45,003 nt of DNA, taken from positions 1 through 45,003 of IMG/VR virus record IMGVR_UViG_3300027759_000146; one strand, written 5' to 3'. Shown here in pieces: positions 7,366-16,011 of this stretch (position 1 is the first letter of the stretch; the number at the start of each line of letters is the position of its first letter). Both the position numbers and the translations under genes were made by a program. This DNA comes from a virus. The notes below the pieces were generated by a model. It did not search any database, was not told the origin of the DNA, and saw only the letters and a program-made list of their open reading frames with translations.

Positions 7366-7905
7366 TTAAGAAGTGGCAAACGGGGTTGCAACAGTGCCAG
7401 AACCCAACACAGTGCCAGTGACCATGTACTTCAGTGCGGCAACAGCAACAATCTGGACAAAAGTTCCAGCAACACCACCAGTGGTAGTGCCGTTCAAGTT
7501 GATGAAGTCATCACTCGCGCCAGCGGTAAACCCTACAGCGGCACCAGAGGTATCGGTGTCAATAGACAGCACAGCGCCAACATATCTGTCAGTACCGTCA
7601 GTAGCAATTTTTAACGAGCTAGTGGAGATGGTGGTGGGAACCCAGATCGTGTAGACAACGCCTTCGTTGTTCAACGTATTGGGGTCTTGACCAGGACCGG
7701 AAGTAATGGGATTGGTAGAAGTGTTAATGGTTGGCAGGGTCAGCGTAAGTGCTGCGGCCAATGATCCACCAATGCTAATAATGCGACCACCGTGAGCTTC
7801 GGGACTCAAAGTGGTACTAGCTGTGATTTCAACAACAGCGGCTGGGCCTTGTTGATAAATGCCACCCAATGAACGAACTGGGCCTTGAAACGTACTACGT
7901 GCCAT
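7366..7905 (-). CDS. Putative capsid decoration protein
   Basis: A 179-residue Ala/Thr/Ser/Gly-rich protein of alternating beta strands. It starts MARSTFQGPVRSLGGIYQQG and contains 'LTLTLPTINTSTN' in the middle. It lies directly downstream of the major capsid gene and is flanked by terminators on both sides, with a folded leader before its start. That arrangement is usual for very abundant phage capsid proteins and decoration proteins. The family is inferred from context and composition, not from a recognised motif. Confidence 0.6.
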   Translation of the reverse strand: MARSTFQGPVRSLGGIYQQGPAAVVEITASTTLSPEAHGGRIISIGGSLAAALTLTLPTINTSTNPITSGPGQDPNTLNNEGVVYTIWVPTTISTSSLKIATDGTDRYVGAVLSIDTDTSGAAVGFTAGASDDFINLNGTTTGGVAGTFVQIVAVAALKYMVTGTVLGSGTVATPFATS

Positions 7906-7927
7906 GATTTTTACTCCATGCGTTAAA

Positions 7928-7972
7928 GCGTATCAATCTTGCATGACAGTCAGCCGGGACTGTTTGATACGC
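7928..7972. repeat. Nested inverted repeat in leader of 7366-7905
   Basis: GCGTATCAA (7928-7936) pairs with TTGATACGC (7964-7972), and inside it ACAGT (7946-7950) pairs with ACTGT (7959-7963). It lies between the capsid terminator and the start codon at 7905. It may be an mRNA-stabilising or processing hairpin. No T-tract follows, so it is not a terminator. Confidence 0.6.
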
Positions 7973-8008
7973 CGGGAATCCCGGTTTAGAAGCAATATAC
8001 ACCAAAAG

Positions 8009-8034
8009 AAAAGGGGGCACAAGGCCCCCCTTTT
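8009..8034 (-). terminator. Rho-independent terminator after major capsid gene
   Basis: AAAAGGGGG (8009-8017) and CCCCCTTTT (8026-8034) form a 9-bp stem with an 8-nt loop. On the minus strand the stem ends in TTTT followed by CTTTT. It begins 1 nt after the stop of the capsid gene. The A/T tracts on both sides would let it act in either direction, but only the minus strand carries genes here. Confidence 0.85.
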
Positions 8035-8035
8035 A

Positions 8036-8944
8036 TTAGGCTCCTTGAGAGCCGTACATGCCCAGAGGGTCAGACCAGCCGAAGCTGTAACGCTCACGAG
8101 ACTTGTAACGCACGTTGCCGGTGTCGAAGTCGCCGTCCATGCTGTTAGACAGCGGAGTACGGACAAAGTGCTTCATACCGTTGGGTACGTCAGTGGTCAG
8201 GAACCAAGCGTTGGTGTCGGTCAAGAAGTGGTTAATGCAATATCCATCAGGAATAGAGCCATTGTTCTTGATCGCGTTCACATCGTTGTCAGTGGTGCCG
8301 ACGCGGAGTTCGGTTTCCAACAGACGGGTTGCAACGAATTGCAACTGAGGAGGAACGACCAATTTCTTGGGCTTAGCTGCGATCAACAAGCCACGCTCAT
8401 CCGTCCACAAACTAATTTGAATAACTGCGTTTTCCAACGAAGTCTCATTCAAGTCAGCAGCGGTCGTAGGAATGTTGCTGTTGGTGCCGCCAGAAACCAG
8501 CGGGTGGCTGGCGCTAAACAATGCAACACCATCACCGCCGGTATAGGACGATGAGAAGCCATTGTTCAACACGGCAGCAGCTTTAACCTGCTTGGTGTAG
8601 GCCATAGCACGAGCCAAAGCTTTGGTGTAACGAGCAGACAGGCTGTCGTACAGGTTGTCCTCGATGGCCTCTTCGGTCAGCGAGAAACCCAAAGCAATGG
8701 TTTCGTGGGTGTAGCGGGCAGTCCAAGCTTCTTGACCATTGTCATATGCAATGGCGGAGCCTTCGTTCTTCACCGGGGCGGCGTTGAATCCAGACAGCTT
8801 GGTTTCCTCTTCGAAAGAACGCTCAGAAGTCTCAGTCTCATAGATTTCTTTGTGTTCTTGCCCGTACTGTGCATACTCCAAACCGAACAAAGCGTTCAAG
8901 CCTGGGAGCAGCTCTTTCAATAGTTGTGCGCGTGAAATTGCCAT
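8036..8944 (-). CDS. Major capsid protein, HK97 fold
   Basis: A 302-residue protein without membrane segments. It begins MAISRAQLLKELLPGLNALF. The middle has 'FSLTEEAIEDNLYDSLSARY' and the segment 'FSASHPLVSGGTN', and later 'LVVPPQLQFVATRLLETELR'. The order N-arm, spine helix, 'SASHP', 'VVPP' resembles Mu gpT-type and related HK97-fold capsid proteins. It lies downstream of scaffold, with its own terminator directly after the stop and a strong ribosome site (AAGGAGTAA). Assignment by pattern and synteny is confident; the subfamily is less so. Confidence 0.85.
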   Translation of the reverse strand: MAISRAQLLKELLPGLNALFGLEYAQYGQEHKEIYETETSERSFEEETKLSGFNAAPVKNEGSAIAYDNGQEAWTARYTHETIALGFSLTEEAIEDNLYDSLSARYTKALARAMAYTKQVKAAAVLNNGFSSSYTGGDGVALFSASHPLVSGGTNSNIPTTAADLNETSLENAVIQISLWTDERGLLIAAKPKKLVVPPQLQFVATRLLETELRVGTTDNDVNAIKNNGSIPDGYCINHFLTDTNAWFLTTDVPNGMKHFVRTPLSNSMDGDFDTGNVRYKSRERYSFGWSDPLGMYGSQGA

Positions 8945-8957
8945 TTTATATTACTCC

Positions 8958-9572
8958 TTAAACGCCAGTGGTACTGGTGTACTGGTGCAAGTTGAACTTG
9001 ACCAAAAATTCGAAATAAGTCGTGGCAGCTACACCAGCGGGGCCGGTAGCAGTATCAGGCACAACATCGATTACGCGAACTGGCAGCGTATTGGTAGTAG
9101 CGGCTGAAGTGCCGTCAATACCGTAGTACGAATCACCAGTAGCAGTCGAACCCGTAGCAACAGAAATTGCCACGTTAGAGCCAACAATCGCTCGGGTGAA
9201 CGCATTGGGGACAGTGGTTTGACCATTGGTTGCAACAACCCGGAAGATTGCATTGGGATCATCCACAACATAGCCAAAAGCCATGGCGGTGGAAGTCGAT
9301 TGCAGAGCCGGGTAATACTGACCTTGAACGGTTTGACCGCTTGAGTTCACGTACTGGCAACCAACCAACACACCAACGTTAGTACCAGTATCAGTGGTAC
9401 TGCCAGCAACCAGATAACCACTGGTGTCAACTTTGACGGTGTCACCATTGAGGATAGCAGTTGCGTAGGCTGGTGCTACGGGGATTTGACGGATCGCTCC
9501 GGCGTAAGGTAGTCCATCCAATCGGTTGATTGGTTTGAATCCATACGTCTTGCTGACGGTGGGATAAGCCAT
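8958..9572 (-). CDS. Virion structural protein next to capsid
   Basis: A 204-residue beta-rich protein. It starts MAYPTVSKTYGFKPINRLDG, followed by 'PYAGAIRQIPV', 'LNGDTVKVDTSGYL' and 'VLVGCQYVNSSGQ'. These strands suggest a small barrel of the head decoration or capsid-stabilising type. It sits between scaffold-side genes and the major capsid gene. Proteins of this look are common next to capsid genes in environmental podovirus-like phages; the function is inferred. Confidence 0.65.
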   Translation of the reverse strand: MAYPTVSKTYGFKPINRLDGLPYAGAIRQIPVAPAYATAILNGDTVKVDTSGYLVAGSTTDTGTNVGVLVGCQYVNSSGQTVQGQYYPALQSTSTAMAFGYVVDDPNAIFRVVATNGQTTVPNAFTRAIVGSNVAISVATGSTATGDSYYGIDGTSAATTNTLPVRVIDVVPDTATGPAGVAATTYFEFLVKFNLHQYTSTTGV

Positions 9573-9590
9573 TTTAAAGCTCCAAAAAGA

Positions 9591-10040
9591 TTATGAAGGT
9601 CTTCCAGAAGATACCGTGGTTTTGCCTTCTTTGAAGATAGGCATCCGGGCATCGCTCTGACGCATCAAATTGTTATCTACAGCCCTTGTCTGCGCGTCTG
9701 TTTGCTTTTGGAAATGTGCATTTCGCTGGGCAACAAAATCAGTAGGAGTCTTGCAAAGTAACAATCCGCCGATTTCAATGTTGTCTTTGTATCGACTAGT
9801 TGGATCGACTAGCAGTCTGAATTTGGGTTGCTCCTCAATACGAACCGGCTCCCAACCTTCGCGGATTTTGGCCGAAAAGTTACGCGGGTCTGGTTGATTT
9901 AAGTTTGCAACACGAATCCAACGGTAATTGAAGCCAGCCTCTTTGTCAGGCTCAGGGAGTAATTCCGCTTGCGACCACTGCTGGGGACGCTCGTAGAACT
10001 CTCGGGTATCAATTTCACGGGGTGTTCGGGTATTAGCCAT
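9591..10040 (-). CDS. Conserved head-operon protein
   Basis: A 149-residue hydrophilic protein. The N-terminus 'MANTRTPREIDTREFYER' is followed by 'NYRWIRVANLNQPDPRNF', a compact beta element ('GWEPVRIEEQP') and a charged helix ('FVAQRNAHFQKQTDAQTR'). It overlaps the scaffold gene end by 8 nt. It is probably an assembly or minor capsid factor. I do not recognise the family. Confidence 0.6.
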   Translation of the reverse strand: MANTRTPREIDTREFYERPQQWSQAELLPEPDKEAGFNYRWIRVANLNQPDPRNFSAKIREGWEPVRIEEQPKFRLLVDPTSRYKDNIEIGGLLLCKTPTDFVAQRNAHFQKQTDAQTRAVDNNLMRQSDARMPIFKEGKTTVSSGRPS

Positions 10041-11001
10041 TTTGGTTCTCCAGTTTTTTCAATTCAATTGCGTATTGTTCAGGTGTTAAGCCCAACTTTT
10101 TTGCTAAGTTAAGCTGGCTCGTTCTTAGCTTCACTTTGTTTGAAGCCGTAGATCTCATTGCCGGTGCGACCACACTAGGTGCTCTCTTTGCCTGACCCTC
10201 CGTTATTGACTGATTTTCAACTGGCTCCCCAAAAACTTCAGGGAAACGTTTCCGCATTGTTTTGTCCAATGCTTTGTAGTACTCCGCAGAACCAACCTCA
10301 ACCCCATTGTCTCTAAGTTCTTCGTGAAGACCAAGAGCAAATGCACTCATTCCTTTATTAGTGCCAAACCAAGGATTGCGCTTTTGCCACGCTTTTGCCG
10401 TTGGATCTGGCTCAGGAACATCCTGCACTTGAGCGGGTTGATACTGCTCAGGAATGGTTTGTACCTCATTTTGCTGCTCTTGTAAAGCAGGCATTTTGAA
10501 GTTTTTGGCCTGCATAAGGCGCATATTAGCCTCTTGCATGGCTTGCTGGGCGTCCATTTGCTTGTCCACATCGCCTGATTCATAGGCTTCGCGGTAGGCT
10601 TTTTTGGCCATTTCAAGCTGTAAAGACGCCGTATTTTGGATAGATTGAACGTATTCTTTCTCGCCGGCCTGCAAAACTCCACGGATTTTCTTGTTTTCAT
10701 CCATTAAACGCCGGGCTAAAGTGACAGCTTCATGCTGTTCCCGTAGGGCAGACTCCTTTTCCCTGCGTTCGTCGTGGTAAACCTTCCGCATTTGAAGAAT
10801 TTTTGCCTTGACATCATCATCATAAGCCTCTAATTCGTCTTTTTCCAGCTTTTCAACGATCTCCTTGGGCATTGGCTTGCGATTTCTGTCCTCCGCCGGG
10901 GTATCGTCTTCAATTTCTATCTCAATCTCAGTCGATTCTTCCTCATTCTTAGGTTTATTTTGATCAACCTCGTCAGGGAATTTGAATTCAGTTTCGTCCA
11001 T
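10033..11001 (-). CDS. Putative capsid scaffolding protein
   Basis: A 322-residue protein. A very acidic N-terminus ('ESTEIEIEIEDD' near residue 22) is followed by a long coiled coil (about 80-180, rich in Glu/Lys/Gln/Met). Then comes a short structured element with 'WQKRNPWFG' and 'RKRFPEVFG', and a basic C-terminus. Acidic coiled coil followed by a basic tail, just upstream of the capsid gene, is the usual plan of scaffolding proteins, whose C-terminus binds the capsid shell. The C-terminal 'LGLTPEQYAIELKKLE' may be that capsid-binding helix. Confidence 0.75.
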   Translation of the reverse strand: MDETEFKFPDEVDQNKPKNEEESTEIEIEIEDDTPAEDRNRKPMPKEIVEKLEKDELEAYDDDVKAKILQMRKVYHDERREKESALREQHEAVTLARRLMDENKKIRGVLQAGEKEYVQSIQNTASLQLEMAKKAYREAYESGDVDKQMDAQQAMQEANMRLMQAKNFKMPALQEQQNEVQTIPEQYQPAQVQDVPEPDPTAKAWQKRNPWFGTNKGMSAFALGLHEELRDNGVEVGSAEYYKALDKTMRKRFPEVFGEPVENQSITEGQAKRAPSVVAPAMRSTASNKVKLRTSQLNLAKKLGLTPEQYAIELKKLENQNG

Positions 11002-11016
11002 TTTGTGGGACTCCTA

Positions 11017-11436
11017 TTAGTTAGCGCGTTTGATGCCGCGGGGATCTTGAACCACAGCTTCCACAGAATCATCGTTGATCATGCGGAACTCTTTACCGTG
11101 AATAAGCAATCTGGTGCCCGCGTGTGGACGGACAATCACAAAATCACCTTGTTTACACCACGGGCCGCTTGGAAAACGGGTCGCATCTTTGTAGCAATCA
11201 GGCCCAACTTCAACTACAAATAGAACTGTTGCCAGCTTTTCTTCGTAGTTAACTGTTTCCCCTGCTTTAATGATGCCGCTGTCGTATTCTTTGTCCACTT
11301 CTGGGATGGCACAAAGGATTCGATAGCCAGATGGCTTAGGCAGTTGCCTAGCTTTTTCTTCCGCTGTGGCCTCGTATTGATAAGAACCAACAACTTCAGG
11401 ACGATCGGGGTTTGTGCCGATCAAAATTTCATTCAT
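11017..11436 (-). CDS. GroES-like co-chaperonin
   Basis: A 139-residue protein with the Cpn10 barrel order: 'PKPSGYRILCAIPEVDKEYD' (about residues 35-54), the mobile-loop region 'GIIKAGETVNYEEK', 'VLFVVEVGPDCYKD', 'CKQGDFVIVRPHAG' and a C-terminal 'FRMINDDSVEAVV'. GroES caps the GroEL folding cage. Phage versions such as T4 gp31 enlarge the cage for the major capsid protein. It lies between portal and scaffold, consistent with folding the capsid protein. No GroEL gene is present, so it must work with the host GroEL. Confidence 0.75.
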   Translation of the reverse strand: MNEILIGTNPDRPEVVGSYQYEATAEEKARQLPKPSGYRILCAIPEVDKEYDSGIIKAGETVNYEEKLATVLFVVEVGPDCYKDATRFPSGPWCKQGDFVIVRPHAGTRLLIHGKEFRMINDDSVEAVVQDPRGIKRAN

Positions 11437-11617
11437 CCATTTTCTCCAAGGTTTGCTTCAGGTCTAATGTGTATCCCCTCGCGGTCAGCAGACCCTTAAT
11501 CTCACCGCAAAGTCTTTTGTATTCCTCAAATGTTTCGGCTCTTCCTTCTGACAGAAAATCCTTCAGTTGAGAAACTTTATCGTCTGTTTGTTTGACGATT
11601 ACATCTAACGCATCCAT
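11429..11617 (-). CDS. Small helical protein between portal and GroES-like gene
   Basis: A 62-residue mostly helical charged protein, starting MDALDVIVKQTDDKVSQLKD and ending 'LKQTLEKMDE'. It overlaps the portal stop by 1 nt and the GroES-like start by 8 nt, so it is translated as part of the same unit. Function unknown. Confidence 0.6.
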   Translation of the reverse strand: MDALDVIVKQTDDKVSQLKDFLSEGRAETFEEYKRLCGEIKGLLTARGYTLDLKQTLEKMDE

Positions 11618-14151
11618 TAATCACCTTTTTGTTTGGGTTTTGTAAACGCTGCCTTCAATCCATCGGCCAAGAGTTTTTTATTGGTCATTTCTTTTTCATG
11701 CGTTTTGTCCGTAGAATTTTTTAAGAAATCAACGCCAATCTTTACAACTTCCATTTTTCGTTCATTTTGTATGTTGAGAGCGGTCTTCACCTTATCGTTT
11801 TGAATGCGCTTCTCTTCAATTTCTTTTTGCGTTTGTATCCGCATAGACTCAATTTGCTGCTGGTTCTGTTTAAGTTTAATATCTGCCGCATCCTTAACCG
11901 TTTTTCGCTGTTGCTCCGCTTGCTTAATCTGCAACTCTTGTTGTTGCATTTGAACAATAGGATCTTGAGCTTGCTGTTGAGCTTGTTGTTGTGCAGCTTG
12001 TGATTGGTTCTGAGCCAACAAACGTTGAGCCGCTTGTGCCAGCATTGGAGCCAACCTAGCTTCAACTTCTGGAGACATATGAACTTCCTCGCCAGACTCA
12101 TCCATCTGCGGCGGCAGGTTCATGCCAAGTTGCAATTCAATCTGCTTCCTGTATTCAAATCCCAGGTGTTCATTGATATGACTCATCATCGCGGCCTGCA
12201 ACTGCTGAGCCATTGGGTTTCCCTGTAGCAACTGCATGATCTTTGGATCTTGCAAAGCAGACATATGAACCGTAATGTGCGCTTGGTGATCTTGATACAA
12301 GAATGCCTTAACAGGCTTCATCATCAAGATGTTTTGGTTCTCACTGACAGGATCTTCTGGCTTGCGGTCATCGTCCATCGGTATAAGTTTCTGAGCATTC
12401 TTAATGCCCATCACTTCCAACATTTGACGATGCAACAGTGGCATGTTGTACATCTGTGGCGCGCCTTGGGCCAACTGCAACACAGCTTGATACTGCACAA
12501 TCTTTTGCGCCATCGTTGACGCATTAGGATCGCTGACAGGGATAACATCAACCTTGTCGTAATCAGATTTCTTAGCCGAGGGTGTGCCTTCTTCGGGAAC
12601 ATAATCATAGTCATCAGGCGTGTAATCACGAATGATGTCTTTAATCAAGCCCAACTCTTCTTTCATTGCAAAGTGAATGCGCGCCTGAACAGCGGACATC
12701 ACTTTAAGAGTCTGTTCCAAAAGAGCCAGCGTCGTACCAACAGGTGCGTTGGCAGACATATCGCTAACATTCAAATCAGCCGTATTTGCAAACCGGCGAC
12801 CATCTTCAATGATCTGTTGCAACAACTGATACAAAGTCTGACTTGGTTCTTTGTAAGGCAAGGTCATCAAGTTATCTTTGATGCTGCCACTAGGAACGTC
12901 CACATCCCTAAACTCACCTGGAGCAATAGGTGTATCGTCACCTTTCACTCTCAGCCCGCGGGTTTTAAATCCACCCGGCAAGTTAGATAGCGTGCCCGCA
13001 TCAACCAACTGGCGCAACAATGAAGTGCCCGATTTGGCAAAGGCTCCAATCAAATGGATCAATCCAAAAGCATAGAAACCAAACCCAGGTATATACGGGT
13101 AGTGAACAAAGTGCGTTCTCTTATGGCACTTCTTATCTTCCTGTTTCCAATTCCGGCGGATAGCTAACACATTGCCGCTGCTCTTATCAATCGTTACGAT
13201 ATAAGGCAACGCCAGTCCAGTTTCTTCGCCGTCTTCCTTGTGTTCAAACCCCTTGATATCAAGGTCAACATTCATCTCAAGAATCTTGAACCGATCATCT
13301 GATGTAGCTCTAAAGCCCATCTTCTCAGCAATCTTTTTCTCAACCTCATCCAATGCAGTCTCTGGCGTGCCTAGATCAATATCTCTCCAAAACCCTGCAA
13401 CCTGCAATCGCTTAACTTCATTCTCTGTCTTACGCATAACGTGCGTAATACGCGGCGCAGACTGCAAATTACTCGCGCCATAAGGCACAACCAAATCTTC
13501 TGCCGGCACAAATATAGAAGCCTCTCTCTCAAGATACGGGTCATAGTAGATCTTCTTGAAAGCATTACCAGCTAGGCCCAAGCCCCACAACATACGCTCA
13601 TGCTCAGGCCGGTACTCTTTATTCTTTACCGTCAATCGGTAATTCATATCTGCCGCCACACGCATGGACGCATCTTTAGTCTCTGGCGTTTCCTTGCCAA
13701 TGATCTGCGTCTTTACAGGGCCAGCCGCTGGAAACGTAGACATAATTGCGTCCGACTGAAAACGCACCAACGCCTCAGATAAGAGCGGGTGATACACACC
13801 ACAAGCTCCCTCCCACGGCTCACTGCGTTCCTCAATCTTCAATCCCAACAACTCCAAACCATCTACATAGGTTTGTAGCCAGTCCTTACGTGAGGATATG
13901 TCTTCTTCAAACTCGCCCAACAACTCACCAGACAACTCTTCTAAATAGCCTTCATCCAAATGCTCGGCCAAGTTAGCATCAAACTCGTCCCCGCCTTCAT
14001 CTTCTTTACCAATCAAAATCTCCAGCCCGTCCATTCCAATTGTTACAGACTCCGGGTCTTCAATCTCAATCTCAATTTCAGGCGGCCCCTCTTCTAGAGC
14101 CTCAATACCTAAAGGTGCTTGATACAGAGATTTGTCCATGTTTGTGGCCAT
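11617..14151 (-). CDS. Portal protein
   Basis: An 844-residue protein. The acidic N-terminus is followed by 'WEGACGVYHPLLSEALVRFQ' (about residues 118-137), a conserved region of large podovirus-type portals. A central clip/stem region follows, with 'VGTTLALLEQTLKVMSAVQAR'. After about residue 690 comes a Gln/Lys-rich coiled barrel-like tail ('AAQQQAQQQAQ'). Portal dodecamers form the DNA entry channel and bind the terminase. It lies directly downstream of terL. The length agrees with P22-type portals (about 700-850 residues). Confidence 0.88.
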   Translation of the reverse strand: MATNMDKSLYQAPLGIEALEEGPPEIEIEIEDPESVTIGMDGLEILIGKEDEGGDEFDANLAEHLDEGYLEELSGELLGEFEEDISSRKDWLQTYVDGLELLGLKIEERSEPWEGACGVYHPLLSEALVRFQSDAIMSTFPAAGPVKTQIIGKETPETKDASMRVAADMNYRLTVKNKEYRPEHERMLWGLGLAGNAFKKIYYDPYLEREASIFVPAEDLVVPYGASNLQSAPRITHVMRKTENEVKRLQVAGFWRDIDLGTPETALDEVEKKIAEKMGFRATSDDRFKILEMNVDLDIKGFEHKEDGEETGLALPYIVTIDKSSGNVLAIRRNWKQEDKKCHKRTHFVHYPYIPGFGFYAFGLIHLIGAFAKSGTSLLRQLVDAGTLSNLPGGFKTRGLRVKGDDTPIAPGEFRDVDVPSGSIKDNLMTLPYKEPSQTLYQLLQQIIEDGRRFANTADLNVSDMSANAPVGTTLALLEQTLKVMSAVQARIHFAMKEELGLIKDIIRDYTPDDYDYVPEEGTPSAKKSDYDKVDVIPVSDPNASTMAQKIVQYQAVLQLAQGAPQMYNMPLLHRQMLEVMGIKNAQKLIPMDDDRKPEDPVSENQNILMMKPVKAFLYQDHQAHITVHMSALQDPKIMQLLQGNPMAQQLQAAMMSHINEHLGFEYRKQIELQLGMNLPPQMDESGEEVHMSPEVEARLAPMLAQAAQRLLAQNQSQAAQQQAQQQAQDPIVQMQQQELQIKQAEQQRKTVKDAADIKLKQNQQQIESMRIQTQKEIEEKRIQNDKVKTALNIQNERKMEVVKIGVDFLKNSTDKTHEKEMTNKKLLADGLKAAFTKPKQKGD

Positions 14152-14160
14152 TGGTGTTCC

Positions 14161-15654
14161 TTAATAGTATGCGTAGGATCTACGCGATCTTGGCTCGTCT
14201 TTTTCATCGGTATCTAACCGCAAAAACCCGCCCTGCCGAAATCGAATCAATGCTTGGGTGCTTGAGTCCACCAAGTCATCATGTGATGAGTTTGGAAATG
14301 ATGCCATCTGTTCAATTACTTCATAAGCCCACTTCTTATCAGGTGCCCACACTTTACCCGATTTGAATAGATCAGTCACGGAATTCAACCGCACAAACTT
14401 ATCATTCCCCCGTGTAGGTGTGAACTCAGATACAGATATACCCATTCTCCTCAACTCAAAGATCAACGGAGATCCAGCCGCCTTAGCCTCCACAATAAAA
14501 GCATCCGGCTCCCACTCATGGTACAACTCCTGAGCCTTAGCCTTTAATTCAGGAAATTCCATCCTCTCCTGAAACGCATCCAGCAAAATTACATTTACAT
14601 CATTCGGGTCTTCGTTCATATAGAACACCCCCCAGGTCGTACAGGCCGAATAGTCACTCCGCTCATTCTTAGTAAAAGCCGTGTCCCAACTCTGTATCAA
14701 AAACTCACAAGCCGGCGGTCTTTCCTTATCCCATACCTTCCACCACTCCCTCTTAACAATAGCACCCTCTTCCCCCGTCGGCTTTTGCTGGTACTGAGCA
14801 TTCCACTTCCCAGCCGGCAACTCCTCCTTCAAAGCCGCCAACTCGTCCAAACTCCAAAACTCAGGCCACAACGGCTTACCCGACGGCAATATCGCAGGCA
14901 ACTCAATCAAATCCCACTGTTCCCCCGTCTGCCTCTGGATCGCATCCTTCAATACCCGACCCGTCAAATCTCCATCCGCCCACCGAGTCATCACAATAAC
15001 AATCGTCCCGCCCGGCTGTAAACGCTGCCGTGGCCCAGACGTATACCACTCATACACCTTCTGGTAAACATCCGCGTTATGTGCCGCCGCCGCAGCCTCC
15101 TGCTCACTGTGCGGATCATCAATAATTAAAAGGTCAGCACCCTTACCTGTTACTGTACCCCCCACACCAATAGCAAAATATTCCCCCCCTTCGTTAGTAG
15201 CCCACCGGCCAGCAGCCTTACTATCCTGCCTCAAATGCACCCCAGGAAATACCCGCGCATAAGCCTCACTACCAACCAAGTTCCTAACCTTGCGCCCAAA
15301 CCCCACAGCCAGTTCCGCCGTGTTCGAACACTGAATCACCTTCTTCTTAGGAAATTTCCCCAAGTACCAAGACGGCAACAAATAAGAAGCAAACTCCGAC
15401 TTCGTATGCCGCGGTGGCATGTTAATAATCACACGTTTTATCTTCCCACTAGCCACATCCTCAAACTTCTTGGCCATCAAAGCATGATGCCGGCCATGTA
15501 TAAACCCAGGCCACATCATCCCAACATAGTCCATAAAAGTACCCTGCGCCTTCTCCCTCTCCACCGCCGCTTGGTAAACCTTTATCTCCTCTATCAACTT
15601 CTCATACTGAGCCGGATCTAACCCACTCAGCATCTCCTCCAATGAATCACTCAT
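14161..15654 (-). CDS. terL: Terminase large subunit
   Basis: A 497-residue protein with both motor and nuclease parts. Walker A is 'MPPRHTKS' (residues 79-86) and Walker B 'LLIIDDP' (175-181). The RNase-H-like nuclease has acidic residues at 'SWDTAF' (Asp324), 'IVEAKA' (Glu389) and 'SHDDLVD' (Asp459-Asp460). It drives DNA into the prohead using ATP and cuts the concatemer. The start ATG overlaps the stop of the winged-helix gene (ATGA). It is complete, with no missing catalytic residue. Confidence 0.95.
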   Translation of the reverse strand: MSDSLEEMLSGLDPAQYEKLIEEIKVYQAAVEREKAQGTFMDYVGMMWPGFIHGRHHALMAKKFEDVASGKIKRVIINMPPRHTKSEFASYLLPSWYLGKFPKKKVIQCSNTAELAVGFGRKVRNLVGSEAYARVFPGVHLRQDSKAAGRWATNEGGEYFAIGVGGTVTGKGADLLIIDDPHSEQEAAAAAHNADVYQKVYEWYTSGPRQRLQPGGTIVIVMTRWADGDLTGRVLKDAIQRQTGEQWDLIELPAILPSGKPLWPEFWSLDELAALKEELPAGKWNAQYQQKPTGEEGAIVKREWWKVWDKERPPACEFLIQSWDTAFTKNERSDYSACTTWGVFYMNEDPNDVNVILLDAFQERMEFPELKAKAQELYHEWEPDAFIVEAKAAGSPLIFELRRMGISVSEFTPTRGNDKFVRLNSVTDLFKSGKVWAPDKKWAYEVIEQMASFPNSSHDDLVDSSTQALIRFRQGGFLRLDTDEKDEPRSRRSYAYY

Positions 15655-16007
15655 TCAACTTTCCTAAAGTTAATGTACACAGGCCGGATCGTCCTACCCC
15701 TATTCTTCAATCTCTTCAATACCCCCAACTCCACCAGCCGATCCACCAATCTCGCAGTGTTTCCAATCCCACCCTTACCCCTCATATCCATAATATCCCT
15801 CAACGACGGACTACTGTGAAACCTCTTCCACCACTCATCCACAATCACAAATACCTCCCTCTGAGCCGGACTCATATTTACCCCCAAACATTCCTCAAAA
15901 CTAGTCCTACGCCGCGGTGACATCGCCCGATTAATTAAAATCTGCCTGGCAACGTTGCCACCCTGCGTTTTCATGTTACTTAAAAGTTCCAAAAATATAC
16001 CCCCCAC
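15651..16007 (-). CDS. LexA-type winged-helix DNA-binding protein
   Basis: 118 residues from GTG at 16007; an ATG at 15974 (MKTQGGNVARQ) is an equally likely start. From about residue 43, 'MSPAQREVFVIVDEWWKRF' followed by 'SPSLRDIMDMRG', 'GNTARLVDRLVELGVLKRL' and 'RTIRPVYI' matches the winged-helix domain of LexA. No peptidase domain follows, so this is a stand-alone DNA binder. It sits between terS and terL. It could be a late regulator, or the binder of one of the palindromes in this window (inference). A full TGGCAACGTTGCCA copy lies in its N-terminal codons. Confidence 0.7.
   Translation of the reverse strand: MGGIFLELLSNMKTQGGNVARQILINRAMSPRRRTSFEECLGVNMSPAQREVFVIVDEWWKRFHSSPSLRDIMDMRGKGGIGNTARLVDRLVELGVLKRLKNRGRTIRPVYINFRKVE
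15947..15960. repeat. Dispersed palindrome, copy 2
   Basis: Perfect copy in the N-terminal codons (GGNVA) of the winged-helix gene 15651-16007. Confidence 0.8.
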
Positions 16008-16011
16008 TAGT

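Noticed and set aside
11767-12003. Leu-rich plus-strand frame opposite the portal gene
   Set aside because: It is the antisense of the Gln/Lys-rich coiled tail of the portal protein; no ribosome site or promoter.
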